64,000 nt of DNA, from NCBI RefSeq assembly GCF_028736115.1, contig NZ_CP117877.1, positions 2,604,001 to 2,668,000 on the forward strand, written 5' to 3'. The DNA is from Mucilaginibacter sp. KACC 22063 (GTDB lineage Bacteria > Bacteroidota > Bacteroidia > Sphingobacteriales > Sphingobacteriaceae). Shown one piece after another: positions 8,457-17,114 of this stretch; within the stretch, counting starts at the first letter, position 1, and each line of letters begins with the position of its first letter. The notes below the pieces were generated by a model. That model ran no database searches and had not been told where the DNA came from. It saw only the letters and a program-made list of their open reading frames with translations. A program made the translations under genes and the position numbers.

Positions 8457-9578
8457 TTAAAGCCGGTTAAACCAACCCTTTTTCCAGAATACAAATACCT
8501 GTATGGCTGCAATAATCAGCATAGCTGCCATGGTGTAAACATAACCATGATGCACATACAGCTCTGGCATATTATCGCGTATCAGGTGTCCATGTTCGTC
8601 CTGGCGGGAAAAATTCATGCCGTATATACCCGCAATAAAAGTAAGCGGAATAAATATGACTGAAATGATGGTGAGTACCTTCATAATCTCATTCATCCGG
8701 TTACTTACCATTGACAGATACAGGTCTATTACATTGGATGTGATTTCCTTATAACTGTCAATCAGATCCATGATCTGGATGCTATGGTCATAGGCATCAC
8801 GCAGATAGTTTTTGGTTTCTGCGTTTATAAGGGGGCTATCGGTACGGATCATATCATTGATCTTGTCCCGTTCCGGCCAACTTACGCGGCGCATCATAAT
8901 CAATTCGCGTTTGATATGCTGTGCATTATACATTACCGTTTTGTCTGCTTTTTGATAAAGATAATCCTCAATATCATCAAGCGCCTCGCCAATGTCTGCA
9001 AGCACTACAAAATATTCATCAATAATGGTGTCCATTAAAGCATAGCACATGTATGCAGGGCCTGCCGTGCGGATAACGCCTTTACCGGCCTTTAAACGTT
9101 CTGTGACCATCTCAAAACGATCATCATAGGTTTCTTCAAAGCTAATGATCAGGTCGTCTTTTACAATGGCAGAAAACTGGGTGTTTACCAGTTGCTTTTC
9201 ATCAGAAAACTCAATGATACGGCTGGTGGCAAAAAAGTAAGTTTCGTAATCATCAAACTTTGGTCGCTGATGCGTATTGGCAATATCTTCAAGCACCAAT
9301 ACATTTATTTTTAACACTTCGCCTACCTGCTCAATCAGGTGTGCATCGCCCAGGCCGTTAATCTTTATCCAATGCGTATGTTCGCAGCACTTCTCAAACT
9401 GCTCAATAATAACTGATATACTTTCTCCCGAAGACGTTACCAGTTCATTCCCATTGTATGAAAATACCGTAATCCGGGGCTTAAGTGCGTCTTCAGGGAT
9501 ACGGATCATGCCAGGGGTATCACCAACCCGGCCAGCCCGGCGGTGCTTTATGCGTGATCTTTTTACCAGTTTATTCAT
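8457..9578 (-). CDS. corA: Magnesium/cobalt transporter CorA
   Basis: This 373-residue protein has a large N-terminal cytoplasmic domain (about 1-305) and two C-terminal transmembrane helices. The first ends in the family signature YGMNF (G320-M321-N322), which forms the selectivity entrance of the pentameric Mg2+ channel. The acidic loop and second helix follow, and the length is normal for the family. Its start overlaps the stop of the upstream WbqC gene in a TAATG junction, so the two genes are translationally linked and share a promoter near 10221-10250. Confidence 0.95.
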   Translation of the reverse strand: MNKLVKRSRIKHRRAGRVGDTPGMIRIPEDALKPRITVFSYNGNELVTSSGESISVIIEQFEKCCEHTHWIKINGLGDAHLIEQVGEVLKINVLVLEDIANTHQRPKFDDYETYFFATSRIIEFSDEKQLVNTQFSAIVKDDLIISFEETYDDRFEMVTERLKAGKGVIRTAGPAYMCYALMDTIIDEYFVVLADIGEALDDIEDYLYQKADKTVMYNAQHIKRELIMMRRVSWPERDKINDMIRTDSPLINAETKNYLRDAYDHSIQIMDLIDSYKEITSNVIDLYLSMVSNRMNEIMKVLTIISVIFIPLTFIAGIYGMNFSRQDEHGHLIRDNMPELYVHHGYVYTMAAMLIIAAIQVFVFWKKGWFNRL

Positions 9579-10192
9579 TATAAATAGTTAACAGCGTGCG
9601 GACCCTGGTTAAACAGTAAGTCCACAATACTCAGGTTTTTTAAAAAACCTTCGCGCTCTTCAAAAACCTGAAAGTATGGTTTTTGTTCAAAATCACTCTC
9701 TTTTTTAGGATGTATGCTATGCCTGAAATCTGCTACCGCTTCCGGATACTTAGCTTCATAGGTTTCAGTATAATTAAAGCTCACTTTTAATTTTAACAAT
9801 TTAGTGATCAACTCCAGCAATTGCTGGTTATAATCAAACAAATAAGCAGGCTTATCTTCATAGAAAGAGGCGAAATCATCTTCATAATATTCAAAGTATG
9901 CCGAACGCCGGTAGCAAGCCTGTAAACTCATCCAGTGCAGTCGTTGCCAGTTAAAGTCATAGCTTATTTTTACATCCTTTACATCAGTATGTACTTTTGA
10001 GCCTTTTACAACCGGTACCACCAATGCCAGCAGCCCATCGGGCGAATATATATGTGCACGGTTACGATAGGTTTGTTTCGGAAAGTGTTCATATTTTTCA
10101 ACGTATAAATCGGGCTTATACTGGTTGATTTTAGAAAAACACTCAACCGGAGGAAGATAAAACATGGGCAGCAGCGCACCTTTTTCAATCAT
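9578..10192 (-). CDS. WbqC-like family protein
   Basis: This 204-residue cytoplasmic protein has the WbqC-like layout: an N-terminal LLPMFYLPPVECF segment, then YRNRAHIYSPDGLLALVVPV, VKISYDFNWQRLHW and SAYFEYYEDDF. In other bacteria this family is encoded in O-antigen or sugar-modification loci, but its chemistry is unproven. It is the first gene of a two-gene unit with corA. The divergent neighbour is a lipid acyltransferase, so a role in envelope glycan or lipid synthesis is possible. Confidence 0.85.
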   Translation of the reverse strand: MIEKGALLPMFYLPPVECFSKINQYKPDLYVEKYEHFPKQTYRNRAHIYSPDGLLALVVPVVKGSKVHTDVKDVKISYDFNWQRLHWMSLQACYRRSAYFEYYEDDFASFYEDKPAYLFDYNQQLLELITKLLKLKVSFNYTETYEAKYPEAVADFRHSIHPKKESDFEQKPYFQVFEEREGFLKNLSIVDLLFNQGPHAVNYL

Positions 10193-10198
10193 ATACTT

Positions 10199-10206
10199 TA
10201 TGTTTG
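10199..10206 (+). promoter_or_regulatory. Candidate -7 box for the acyltransferase gene
   Basis: TATGTTTG matches TAnnTTTG and lies 22 bases before the acyltransferase start. No TTG stands at the normal -33 spacing. It sits in a 36-base divergent gap that also carries the minus-strand candidate promoter. Confidence 0.35.
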
Positions 10207-10220
10207 TGCTAAATTCGGTT

Positions 10221-10250
10221 CGAAATTAATGATAAAAAAAGGGCTTTCAA
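10221..10250 (-). promoter_or_regulatory. Candidate promoter of the wbqC-like/corA unit
   Basis: On the minus strand, TTG (10248-10250) is followed after 19 bases by TAATTTCG (10221-10228), one base off TAnnTTTG. This is the normal Bacteroidetes -33/-7 spacing. The -33 part lies inside the start of the divergent acyltransferase gene. Confidence 0.4.
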
Positions 10251-11110
10251 GGTTAGCGTTTTTGTTTTTATACCTGCTATCATTGCTGCCGTTCTGGTTT
10301 TTGTACCTTATAGCTGATTTTCTTTACCTGATTATTTATCACATTACAGGATATAGAAAGGCCGTAGTAAGAGAAAATCTTTCGAATTCTTTTCCTGAAA
10401 AATCTGCTGCTCAACGGATAAAAATCGAAAAACAATATTTTCATTACCTGGCCGATCTTATTGTTGAAGGAGTAAAACTGATCACCATATCTCAACAGCA
10501 AGTGCAACGCCGAATGCATCTTGTTAATCCCGAACTGATTGAACAATACTTTGCAGATGGTAAAAGCATTGTAGGGGCTGTAGGGCATTACGGCAACTGG
10601 GAATTAGGTGCTTTAAGCCTAAGCTTACTTACCAGCAACAGGCGCATTATTATTTACAAACCGCTAAGTAACCCCGAAGCCGAAGTTTTTTTTAAAAAGA
10701 TACGCGGCAGGTTTGGCTCTACGCTGGTGCCTATGAAAAGCACACTGCGCAAAATGGTGGAATATAAGAACGAATTGTCTTTCAGTGTTTTTGTATCAGA
10801 TCAAACACCGGTGCGTGAAGAAGCGCATTACTTCACTCAGTTTTTAAATCAGCCTACGGCAGTTTTTTTGGGCATCGAGAAAATAGCCAAACTAACAGGT
10901 TCGGTTGTCATATTTTGTGATATCAGGAGGGTGAAACGTGGCTATTATCAATGTACATTTGTGCCTTTAATAAACGAACCTAAACAGGCTGAAGGGCATA
11001 CCATTACCGAAGCGCATGTGAAGTACCTGGAACACGTAATTAAAGCAGAGCCGCCTTACTGGTTATGGTCGCACCGCAGATGGAAGTTTAAGCCGGAAGG
11101 AAATATTTAA
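10229..11110 (+). CDS. Lipid A biosynthesis-type lysophospholipid acyltransferase (LpxL/HtrB family)
   Basis: This 293-residue inner-membrane enzyme has an N-terminal hydrophobic anchor (LAFLFLYLLSLLPFWFLYL). The catalytic HX4E motif is H120-E125 (HYGNWE). Further family blocks are RxxG-like SNPEAEVFFKKIRGRFG and SVFVSDQTPVREEAHYFTQF. It would transfer a secondary acyl chain onto a lipid A precursor or a related lipid on the cytoplasmic face. The next gene starts directly at the following base (TAAATG), so the two are one operon. Confidence 0.9.
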   Translation: MIKKGLSRLAFLFLYLLSLLPFWFLYLIADFLYLIIYHITGYRKAVVRENLSNSFPEKSAAQRIKIEKQYFHYLADLIVEGVKLITISQQQVQRRMHLVNPELIEQYFADGKSIVGAVGHYGNWELGALSLSLLTSNRRIIIYKPLSNPEAEVFFKKIRGRFGSTLVPMKSTLRKMVEYKNELSFSVFVSDQTPVREEAHYFTQFLNQPTAVFLGIEKIAKLTGSVVIFCDIRRVKRGYYQCTFVPLINEPKQAEGHTITEAHVKYLEHVIKAEPPYWLWSHRRWKFKPEGNI

Positions 11111-12148
11111 ATGAATACACAACCTAAAGTTGCTATAGTAATACTTAACTGGAACGGCCTTAAATTTCTTCAGCAGTTTTTACCCGGCGTATTACAATCT
11201 ACATATCCCAACCTTGAGGTTGTATTAGGCGATAATGCCTCAACAGATGAATCGGTAACGTATGTAAAAAGCGTTTTTCCAAGCGTTACCATCATTCAAA
11301 ACGACAATAATTACGGCTTTACAGGTGGTTATAACCGTGTGCTTGAAAAGGTTGATGCCGATTATTTCATCCTTCTGAACTCCGACATACAGGTAAAACC
11401 TGGCTGGATCGAACCCGTAATTGCTTTAATGGAATCAGATAACCTGATTGCCGCAGCTGCGCCAAAAATTAAAGCCTTTGCGCAACCTACCCATTTTGAA
11501 CATGCCGGTGCTGCTGGTGGCTTTATAGATAAGTTTGGCTATCCGTTTTGCCGGGGCAGGATCTTTTTTGAGGTAGAAGAGGACAAGGGGCAGTACAATC
11601 AATCCGGCGAGGTCTTTTGGGCATCTGGAGCTGCTTTATTCATCAAAAAGAAATATTGGGAGCTTTCCGGCGGATTCGACGAACAGTTTTTTGCCCACAT
11701 GGAAGAAATCGATCTCTGCTGGCGATTGAAGAATATGGGTTACAAAGTGATGTATTGCGCCGAGTCTGAAGTTTACCACGTAGGGGGCGGTACGCTCGAC
11801 AAGGAGAACCCATTTAAAACTTATCTTAATTTCCGCAATAACCTGTTGTTGCTGAAAAAGAATATGCCTGCTGCAAAAGCTGCTGCAATTATCAGCTTAC
11901 GTTTATGGATGGACTTACTCGCCCTGTTTCGTTTTGTTGCCGAAGGTAAACGCAAAGATGCATGGGCCATTAGCAGGGCACATCAGAACTTTGTAAGAAA
12001 GTTATTTGCATCCGGTAAAACCCAGCACCCAAAATCAAACAACAAACAAGCTAACCTTAAAGGCATGTATAAAAGCAGCCTTGTAAAAGATTTCTTTATC
12101 AAGAAAAAGAAACACTTTACGGATTTGGATCAGGATCTGTTTTATTAA
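11111..12148 (+). CDS. Family 2 glycosyltransferase (rhamnosyltransferase-like)
   Basis: This 345-residue GT2 enzyme has a GT-A fold: VAIVILNWNG strand, DNASTDES nucleotide loop, NYGFTGGYNRV, and NSD as the metal-binding DXD equivalent. FFAHMEEIDLCWRLKNMGY is the acceptor-side motif typical of WcaA/RfbN-like rhamnosyltransferases. A C-terminal hydrophobic segment (ISLRLWMDLLALFRFV) suggests membrane association. It likely works on a surface polysaccharide or glycolipid together with the acyltransferase before it. Its last 32 bases overlap the convergent MscS gene. Confidence 0.9.
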   Translation: MNTQPKVAIVILNWNGLKFLQQFLPGVLQSTYPNLEVVLGDNASTDESVTYVKSVFPSVTIIQNDNNYGFTGGYNRVLEKVDADYFILLNSDIQVKPGWIEPVIALMESDNLIAAAAPKIKAFAQPTHFEHAGAAGGFIDKFGYPFCRGRIFFEVEEDKGQYNQSGEVFWASGAALFIKKKYWELSGGFDEQFFAHMEEIDLCWRLKNMGYKVMYCAESEVYHVGGGTLDKENPFKTYLNFRNNLLLLKKNMPAAKAAAIISLRLWMDLLALFRFVAEGKRKDAWAISRAHQNFVRKLFASGKTQHPKSNNKQANLKGMYKSSLVKDFFIKKKKHFTDLDQDLFY

Positions 12149-14576
12149 TGATAATAGGAGCATCCTTGTCCATATGTAAATGTATGTCTCTCTGTGGATA
12201 AGGCAATTCAATACCAGCCTCGTTAAACTTGTTATAAATCTCGGATAAAACGCTGCTTTTTAACTTGGTCCACATAGAAATATCGGCCGCCCAAAAATAC
12301 ACTTTAAAGTCTACCGAACTTTCGTTTAGTTTATCAACCAATACTGCAGGGGCAGGAGCAGTCATAATATCTTCACGGTTGCTAAGCAAATCTTGTAATA
12401 GGTTTTTCACCTTCTCCAGATCGGTTCCATAGGCCACACCAATAGTAAGATCAACCTGGCGGTTATTGTTACTTAAAGTCCAGTTGGTAACGTGTTGTGA
12501 TATTAAGTCGCCGTTGGGTACAATCACTTCAGCGCCGTTTCCAATAGCTATCTTACTTGAACGGATACCTATTTCTTTAATCGTTCCGGACTTACCCGAC
12601 ACCTCAATGATATCGCCAACCTCAACCGGTTTTTCAAAGGCCAGTATCAAACCCGAAACCAGGTTATTTACAATGTTTTGCAAACCAAAGCCAATACCAA
12701 CACCAAATGCAGATAAAATGATAGTGATCTTATCTAAGGGAAAGCCTGATGCCGATACAGCGACAAAGAAGCCAATCGCGAATATGGAAAGGCGTATCAG
12801 CAACATGGACGTACGGTTTTTGCGTTGCGGTACAGTGCGGTGCTCATTTACATAATCATAAAAATAACTGATGATACGCGATATCAGGATAGACAACCAT
12901 ATTACGATAATGAAGATCAGGATGCTGCCAAACGTGAATAGCGTACCGCCAACCTTGCGCGATTGCTGCAGGAAGTCGCCCAGTGTATCAAACATGTAAT
13001 CTTCCACACTTAGGTTTTGTGCAAGCGTGATGACCCATAGCACAACAGCAGCAATGTATAACAAATTCCGGATTTTGCTTTGCAGCAATTTGTAATCCAG
13101 ATAAGAGCTGATGCCGGTGTCGCCTTTGTTGGCTTCCATTTGCAGAAACAAGCCCTGCATTAATATTTGCACAAACAGGAACAAACTTACCGCCAGCCAT
13201 AAATTAAATGTGGAGGTAACTGCTATAATTTTAGATAAACTGAATCTGCCAGTTATATTACATATGATGGCGACCACCTGCAAAACCAGGTAAATCTTTA
13301 ATATTGGCCGGCTATAAGGCGGCGCATCATCTAATTTTTTGTTTTGCTTTATAAACCTGTTTGTAACTACTGCTGCTGCAACCGATAATATCAATAAACT
13401 TACACGGTCAGCATTTGAAGCTTTTACAAATAAGTTACTGATACTGTACAGAACCGTTATCCAGAAAAGGATATGCAGATACCTGAAATAGAGCACCGGA
13501 AAGTTTTTGCGTACCAGCAGCAGTACTGAGACAATATTTATAAGGAATATAAATTCTAAAAATACCGCAGGTGGATGATCATAAAAGAATGGCTGTATGG
13601 TTGAAACGATGATCAGAACAGATAACAGCGGATATAGCGCCACATAAGTAGTTTGACCGATAGTTTCTTTTGGATCTGTTTTAACTCTGAATAATTTGGC
13701 CCGGCTTCCGTAGATCCACACCAGCAAAAGGATAAATAAGAATATGCCGATGACATGAAGAAATGAGTTTCTGTTAAGAGAGAACTTTAACAGTTTACTG
13801 TTCATGTTCCAGGTATCGGCAACGGCTGATTTAAAGGTCTCGGTACCACCCGAAGTCATTTCCCAGATATAATCATATTCATCCGATAAGGCCCGTTCGC
13901 TGAAATTCCTTATTTTGTTGTTCAGCCTGTCTTTTTGATCAAGCACATCAATATAAATATCAGCAAGCCGGTTTTGCATTAAACCTATCTTTAGCAGATA
14001 GTTTTTATTAAGCGAATCCAGCATTCGGTGTTTGCTCAATACTGCCTTAATGGGTTCATTTGCTGTGCGTTGTAAAGAGGTATCTGCAGGAATGGTATGG
14101 AACGTAGAATCTTTTTTGATCTGATCCAGGTCGCCATGTATCTGAACTAATTTGCTGTTAAAATCTGCCAGTTTATCCTGCCAGTCTTCCAAATCATCTT
14201 CTGTACGGGTAAGGATATCCCGTATAGCATATAAGTATCTGAGTGTATTTGATTTATCCTTAGTGATTAAAGAGTCGATCAGCTTTACCCGTTTTCTGTA
14301 TTTTGGTAAAGCCTGACTTATTTCTGTCGTATCAAAGCCTTTGCTAAGGTCAACGCTGATCTGGTTAAACGAGTTACTGTAATACTCAACTTTTTGCAGC
14401 AGCGTATTAAGCGATGTATCCGAGCGTTTAAGGGTACGCATCATGGAATCGCGCCGCAGAATACTTTCTCTCACCGAATCACTGGCGCTATGCTTTCTGC
14501 GCTTTGTTTGTGCAAAGCTTATCGATACAGATAATACCGTGATAAGTATCAGAATATATTTAAATAGCTTAAGCAT
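12117..14576 (-). CDS. Large mechanosensitive ion channel (MscS family, MscK-like layout)
   Basis: This 819-residue protein starts with a signal peptide (LILITVLSVSISFAQ). A periplasmic helical, coiled-coil region follows to about 260, then roughly ten transmembrane helices (about 270-640), and the MscS core (about 600-780) with the pore helix and GFGLQNIVNNLVSGLILAFEKP and VGDIIEVSG motifs. It would open under membrane tension during osmotic downshock and release solutes. The size and periplasmic domain resemble MscK/MscM rather than small MscS. It converges with and overlaps the glycosyltransferase gene by 32 bases. Confidence 0.93.
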   Translation of the reverse strand: MLKLFKYILILITVLSVSISFAQTKRRKHSASDSVRESILRRDSMMRTLKRSDTSLNTLLQKVEYYSNSFNQISVDLSKGFDTTEISQALPKYRKRVKLIDSLITKDKSNTLRYLYAIRDILTRTEDDLEDWQDKLADFNSKLVQIHGDLDQIKKDSTFHTIPADTSLQRTANEPIKAVLSKHRMLDSLNKNYLLKIGLMQNRLADIYIDVLDQKDRLNNKIRNFSERALSDEYDYIWEMTSGGTETFKSAVADTWNMNSKLLKFSLNRNSFLHVIGIFLFILLLVWIYGSRAKLFRVKTDPKETIGQTTYVALYPLLSVLIIVSTIQPFFYDHPPAVFLEFIFLINIVSVLLLVRKNFPVLYFRYLHILFWITVLYSISNLFVKASNADRVSLLILSVAAAVVTNRFIKQNKKLDDAPPYSRPILKIYLVLQVVAIICNITGRFSLSKIIAVTSTFNLWLAVSLFLFVQILMQGLFLQMEANKGDTGISSYLDYKLLQSKIRNLLYIAAVVLWVITLAQNLSVEDYMFDTLGDFLQQSRKVGGTLFTFGSILIFIIVIWLSILISRIISYFYDYVNEHRTVPQRKNRTSMLLIRLSIFAIGFFVAVSASGFPLDKITIILSAFGVGIGFGLQNIVNNLVSGLILAFEKPVEVGDIIEVSGKSGTIKEIGIRSSKIAIGNGAEVIVPNGDLISQHVTNWTLSNNNRQVDLTIGVAYGTDLEKVKNLLQDLLSNREDIMTAPAPAVLVDKLNESSVDFKVYFWAADISMWTKLKSSVLSEIYNKFNEAGIELPYPQRDIHLHMDKDAPIIINKTDPDPNP

Positions 14577-14625
14577 AATTAGAAGTTAGCAACGTTAACA
14601 CATAAACAGCAAAAGCGTTTTAAAA

Positions 14626-15048
14626 TTATTGGCTTACAAAATATTCCATAGCAAGCCTATACGAATTAAGCCCGAATCCGGCTATCACCCCGACACAATT
14701 TGCAGCCAGCATAGAGTGATGCCTGAACGCCTCGCGCTTATGTACATTAGAAATATGCACCTCGATAACCGGCGTGTTAATGGCAGCAATAGCATCGCCA
14801 ATAGCAATAGAAGTATGCGTATAAGCCCCAGAATTTAAAATGATACCATCATAACTAAACCCAATTTCATGCAGTTTATCAATCAGTTCGCCCTCTTTGT
14901 TACTTTGAAAATAATCGATTTGAACATCACTGTACTGCGCTTTTATTTTTTCAAGATAACTTTCAAAACTACTGTCGCCGTAAATAGATTTCTCTCTAAC
15001 GCCAAGCAGGTTTAAATTTGGGCCGTTTATAATTTGTATCTTCATCAA
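14626..15048 (-). CDS. aroQ: Type II 3-dehydroquinate dehydratase
   Basis: This 140-residue enzyme of the shikimate pathway converts 3-dehydroquinate to 3-dehydroshikimate; the family is dodecameric. Hallmarks are NGPNLNLLGVRE at the N-terminus with the arginine and tyrosine (SIYG) of the flexible lid, NSGAYTHTSIAIGDAI containing the catalytic region, and VHISNVHKREAFRHHS. The length is normal. The ATG is doubled (MMK), so the start may be three bases downstream. It is divergent from xerD with a 33-base gap that must hold both promoters. Confidence 0.96.
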   Translation of the reverse strand: MMKIQIINGPNLNLLGVREKSIYGDSSFESYLEKIKAQYSDVQIDYFQSNKEGELIDKLHEIGFSYDGIILNSGAYTHTSIAIGDAIAAINTPVIEVHISNVHKREAFRHHSMLAANCVGVIAGFGLNSYRLAMEYFVSQ

Positions 15049-15081
15049 CCAAACTTAAAATAAAATCGGGATAAAAATAAC

Positions 15082-15975
15082 GTGGAGTGGCAACAGGCAA
15101 TAAAAGGATTTAAAAATTATTTGAAACTCGAGAAATCAATGTCGCCAAACTCTGTTGCAGCCTACAGCAGGGACATTGACAAACTATACCAGTTCGCCCA
15201 GTTGAATTCCCTCAATCCTGAGAAAATAACTTTAACCGATTTAAGATCCTTTTTAACCTGGGTAAGTGAACTTGGCATGATCCCGTCATCGCAAGCAAGG
15301 ATACTATCTGGTATAAAGTCATTTTATAAATACTTATTGTTAGAGGATGAGATTAAAAATGACCCTTCAGAATTATTGGAGTCGCCAAAGATCCGCCGCA
15401 AACTGCCAGATACTTTAACCAAGGAAGATATTGATAAGATTATTGCAGCCATTGACCTTTCGAGGCCAGATGGTGCACGAAATAAAGCCATTATAGAAGT
15501 ATTGTACAGTTGCGGTCTACGCGTGTCAGAACTCACTGAGTTGAAACTGTCGAACCTTTACCTGGATATAGAATTTGTAAAAGTAACCGGTAAAGGGGAT
15601 AAAGAGCGACTGGTGCCTATTGGCGGACCTGCCATAAAAGCGTTAAAGATTTGGCTGGAAGAAGTAAGGGTGCATGTACCGGCAAAAAAAGGAGAGGAGG
15701 ATTACGTATTTCTCAATCGCCGTGGCGCGCACCTTACACGTGTATTCATTTTTATGATGATTAAGCAGTTGGCTGAAAGCATTGGCCTAAAGAAAAAGAT
15801 CAGTCCACATACGTTCAGGCATTCGTTTGCCACACACTTGGTAGAGGGGGGCGCAGACCTGCGCGCAGTACAGGAAATGCTGGGGCACGAAAGCATTACC
15901 ACTACAGAAATATATACCCACCTTGACAGAGACTACCTGAAAAGCACTATTATTCAGTATCACCCGAGGAGTTAG
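15082..15975 (+). CDS. xerD: Site-specific tyrosine recombinase XerD
   Basis: This 297-residue recombinase resolves chromosome dimers at dif together with XerC and FtsK. The SAM-like N-terminal DNA-binding domain is followed by the catalytic domain with R147, H243 and R246 (HTFRH), the GHES histidine and nucleophile Y278 (TEIYTHLD). The start is GTG: the family N-terminus begins right there (EWQQAIKGFKNYL) and there is no ATG before SMSPNSV. It is a housekeeping recombinase, not a mobile-element integrase. Confidence 0.95.
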   Translation: MEWQQAIKGFKNYLKLEKSMSPNSVAAYSRDIDKLYQFAQLNSLNPEKITLTDLRSFLTWVSELGMIPSSQARILSGIKSFYKYLLLEDEIKNDPSELLESPKIRRKLPDTLTKEDIDKIIAAIDLSRPDGARNKAIIEVLYSCGLRVSELTELKLSNLYLDIEFVKVTGKGDKERLVPIGGPAIKALKIWLEEVRVHVPAKKGEEDYVFLNRRGAHLTRVFIFMMIKQLAESIGLKKKISPHTFRHSFATHLVEGGADLRAVQEMLGHESITTTEIYTHLDRDYLKSTIIQYHPRS

Positions 15976-16000
15976 TTAGTAATTTTAAAGATATAAAATT

Positions 16001-16208
16001 TGTCATCCTGCCCAAGAACTCCTTTAGAGAACTTGTTTCAGGATCTCTCAGGGTATAATTTTCTTACTTATGGGATGCCGAAACAAGTTCGGCATGACCG
16101 TAAAGCTGTGATATTTATAAGCATGCTGAACATCGAAGCTTCTTTTTTGATCACTTAAAGTAGATTCTACACTTCGTTCTCCAAAGGAGTCCTTTGGACA
16201 GAATGACA
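16001..16208. repeat. Paired 46-base inverted repeats around a central hairpin
   Basis: The gap from 15976 to 16228 holds two inverted copies of one element. The left copy runs 16001-16046 and the right copy 16162-16208 on the other strand. Both begin TGTCATyCTG and end ATCT, and about three quarters of positions match. Each copy folds on itself (16007-16042 and 16177-16203). Between them ATGCCGAA/TTCGGCAT (16075-16095) forms another hairpin. It separates convergent xerD and prmC and resembles dispersed intergenic repeats of Sphingobacteriaceae, or a MITE-like relic without a coding part. Confidence 0.7.
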
Positions 16209-16228
16209 AGACATATTATTTTATTAGG

Positions 16229-17080
16229 CTATCTGGTTCCCCTTATCATCCTATCCCTGCCGCTCATGTCTTTTCGTAACTCAATATCAGTGAATCCTTT
16301 ATTAGTAAGCAGATCTATCATTTCCTTACCATAGCTTTCATTAATTTCAAAGAAAAGCTGGCCATTAGGTTTAATATGCTGCAACGCAAAATCGGCAATG
16401 ACATTATAAAAAATCAGCGGATCTTGCTCTGGTACAAACAATGCAGTATGCGGTTCAAAGCCGGTAACATTATTATGCATCTGTAGCTTGTCTGTCTCGG
16501 TAACATAGGGCGGGTTACTCACAACAACATCAAATTTTTCTGCAAAATGTAACTCATTGTGCTTTAAAATATCTGCAAGTAAAAATTCAACCTCTGTATC
16601 ATTCAATAAGGCATTATCACGCGCAGTTGCTAAAGCCGCTTCCGAAATATCAATTGCGCACAGTTTACTTTGGGGCAAATTGTGCTTTAATGTAACCGGG
16701 ATACAACCGCTGCCGGTACCAATGTCAATAATGTTAGCTCGTTTGTCGCCGGTTGTTTCGATGATCCATTGCACCAGTTCTTCGGTTTCCGGCCTTGGTA
16801 TCAATACCGAAGCGTTTACTTTAAAATCTAAGCCATAAAAATTTGTATGACCTAAAATGTATTGTACAGGTTCACCGGTGGCCAGGCGTTCAAGTACTAC
16901 TTGGAGTTTTTCAATTTCATTTTCCTTAAGTGTCGTCTCTGGAAATGCCTTAATTTTAGCCTTGTTGTAACCTGTTATATCATTTAATACCAGCAGCGTA
17001 ATTGCTTCTGTTTCTTCACTACTGTAAATCTTATCCAGCACAGGCTTAAAAAGCTCAAAAGCATCATTAACGGTTTTCAT
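16229..17080 (-). CDS. prmC: Peptide chain release factor N5-glutamine methyltransferase
   Basis: This SAM-dependent enzyme methylates the GGQ glutamine of release factors. The SAM site reads IDIGTGSGCIPVTL and the catalytic NPPY motif (VVSNPPYV) is present. The N-terminal helical domain binding the release factor precedes it, with the family's VQYILGHTNFYG segment. The frame can be extended five codons to 17095 (MFICC), but the downstream ATG at 17080 fits family N-termini better, giving 283 residues. It is divergent from ribD. Confidence 0.93.
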   Translation of the reverse strand: MKTVNDAFELFKPVLDKIYSSEETEAITLLVLNDITGYNKAKIKAFPETTLKENEIEKLQVVLERLATGEPVQYILGHTNFYGLDFKVNASVLIPRPETEELVQWIIETTGDKRANIIDIGTGSGCIPVTLKHNLPQSKLCAIDISEAALATARDNALLNDTEVEFLLADILKHNELHFAEKFDVVVSNPPYVTETDKLQMHNNVTGFEPHTALFVPEQDPLIFYNVIADFALQHIKPNGQLFFEINESYGKEMIDLLTNKGFTDIELRKDMSGRDRMIRGTR

Positions 17081-17114
17081 ACAACAAATAAACATAAAAG
17101 CTACTTTTGTTGCG

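Noticed and set aside
12466..12855. 129-residue plus-strand frame inside the MscS gene
   Set aside because: It is opposite the most conserved part of the channel (pore region); proline/isoleucine-rich antisense composition.
15082..15975. Tyrosine recombinase as a sign of an integrated element
   Set aside because: Sequence and size are those of chromosomal XerD; no att-like repeats, tRNA or cargo genes lie around it.
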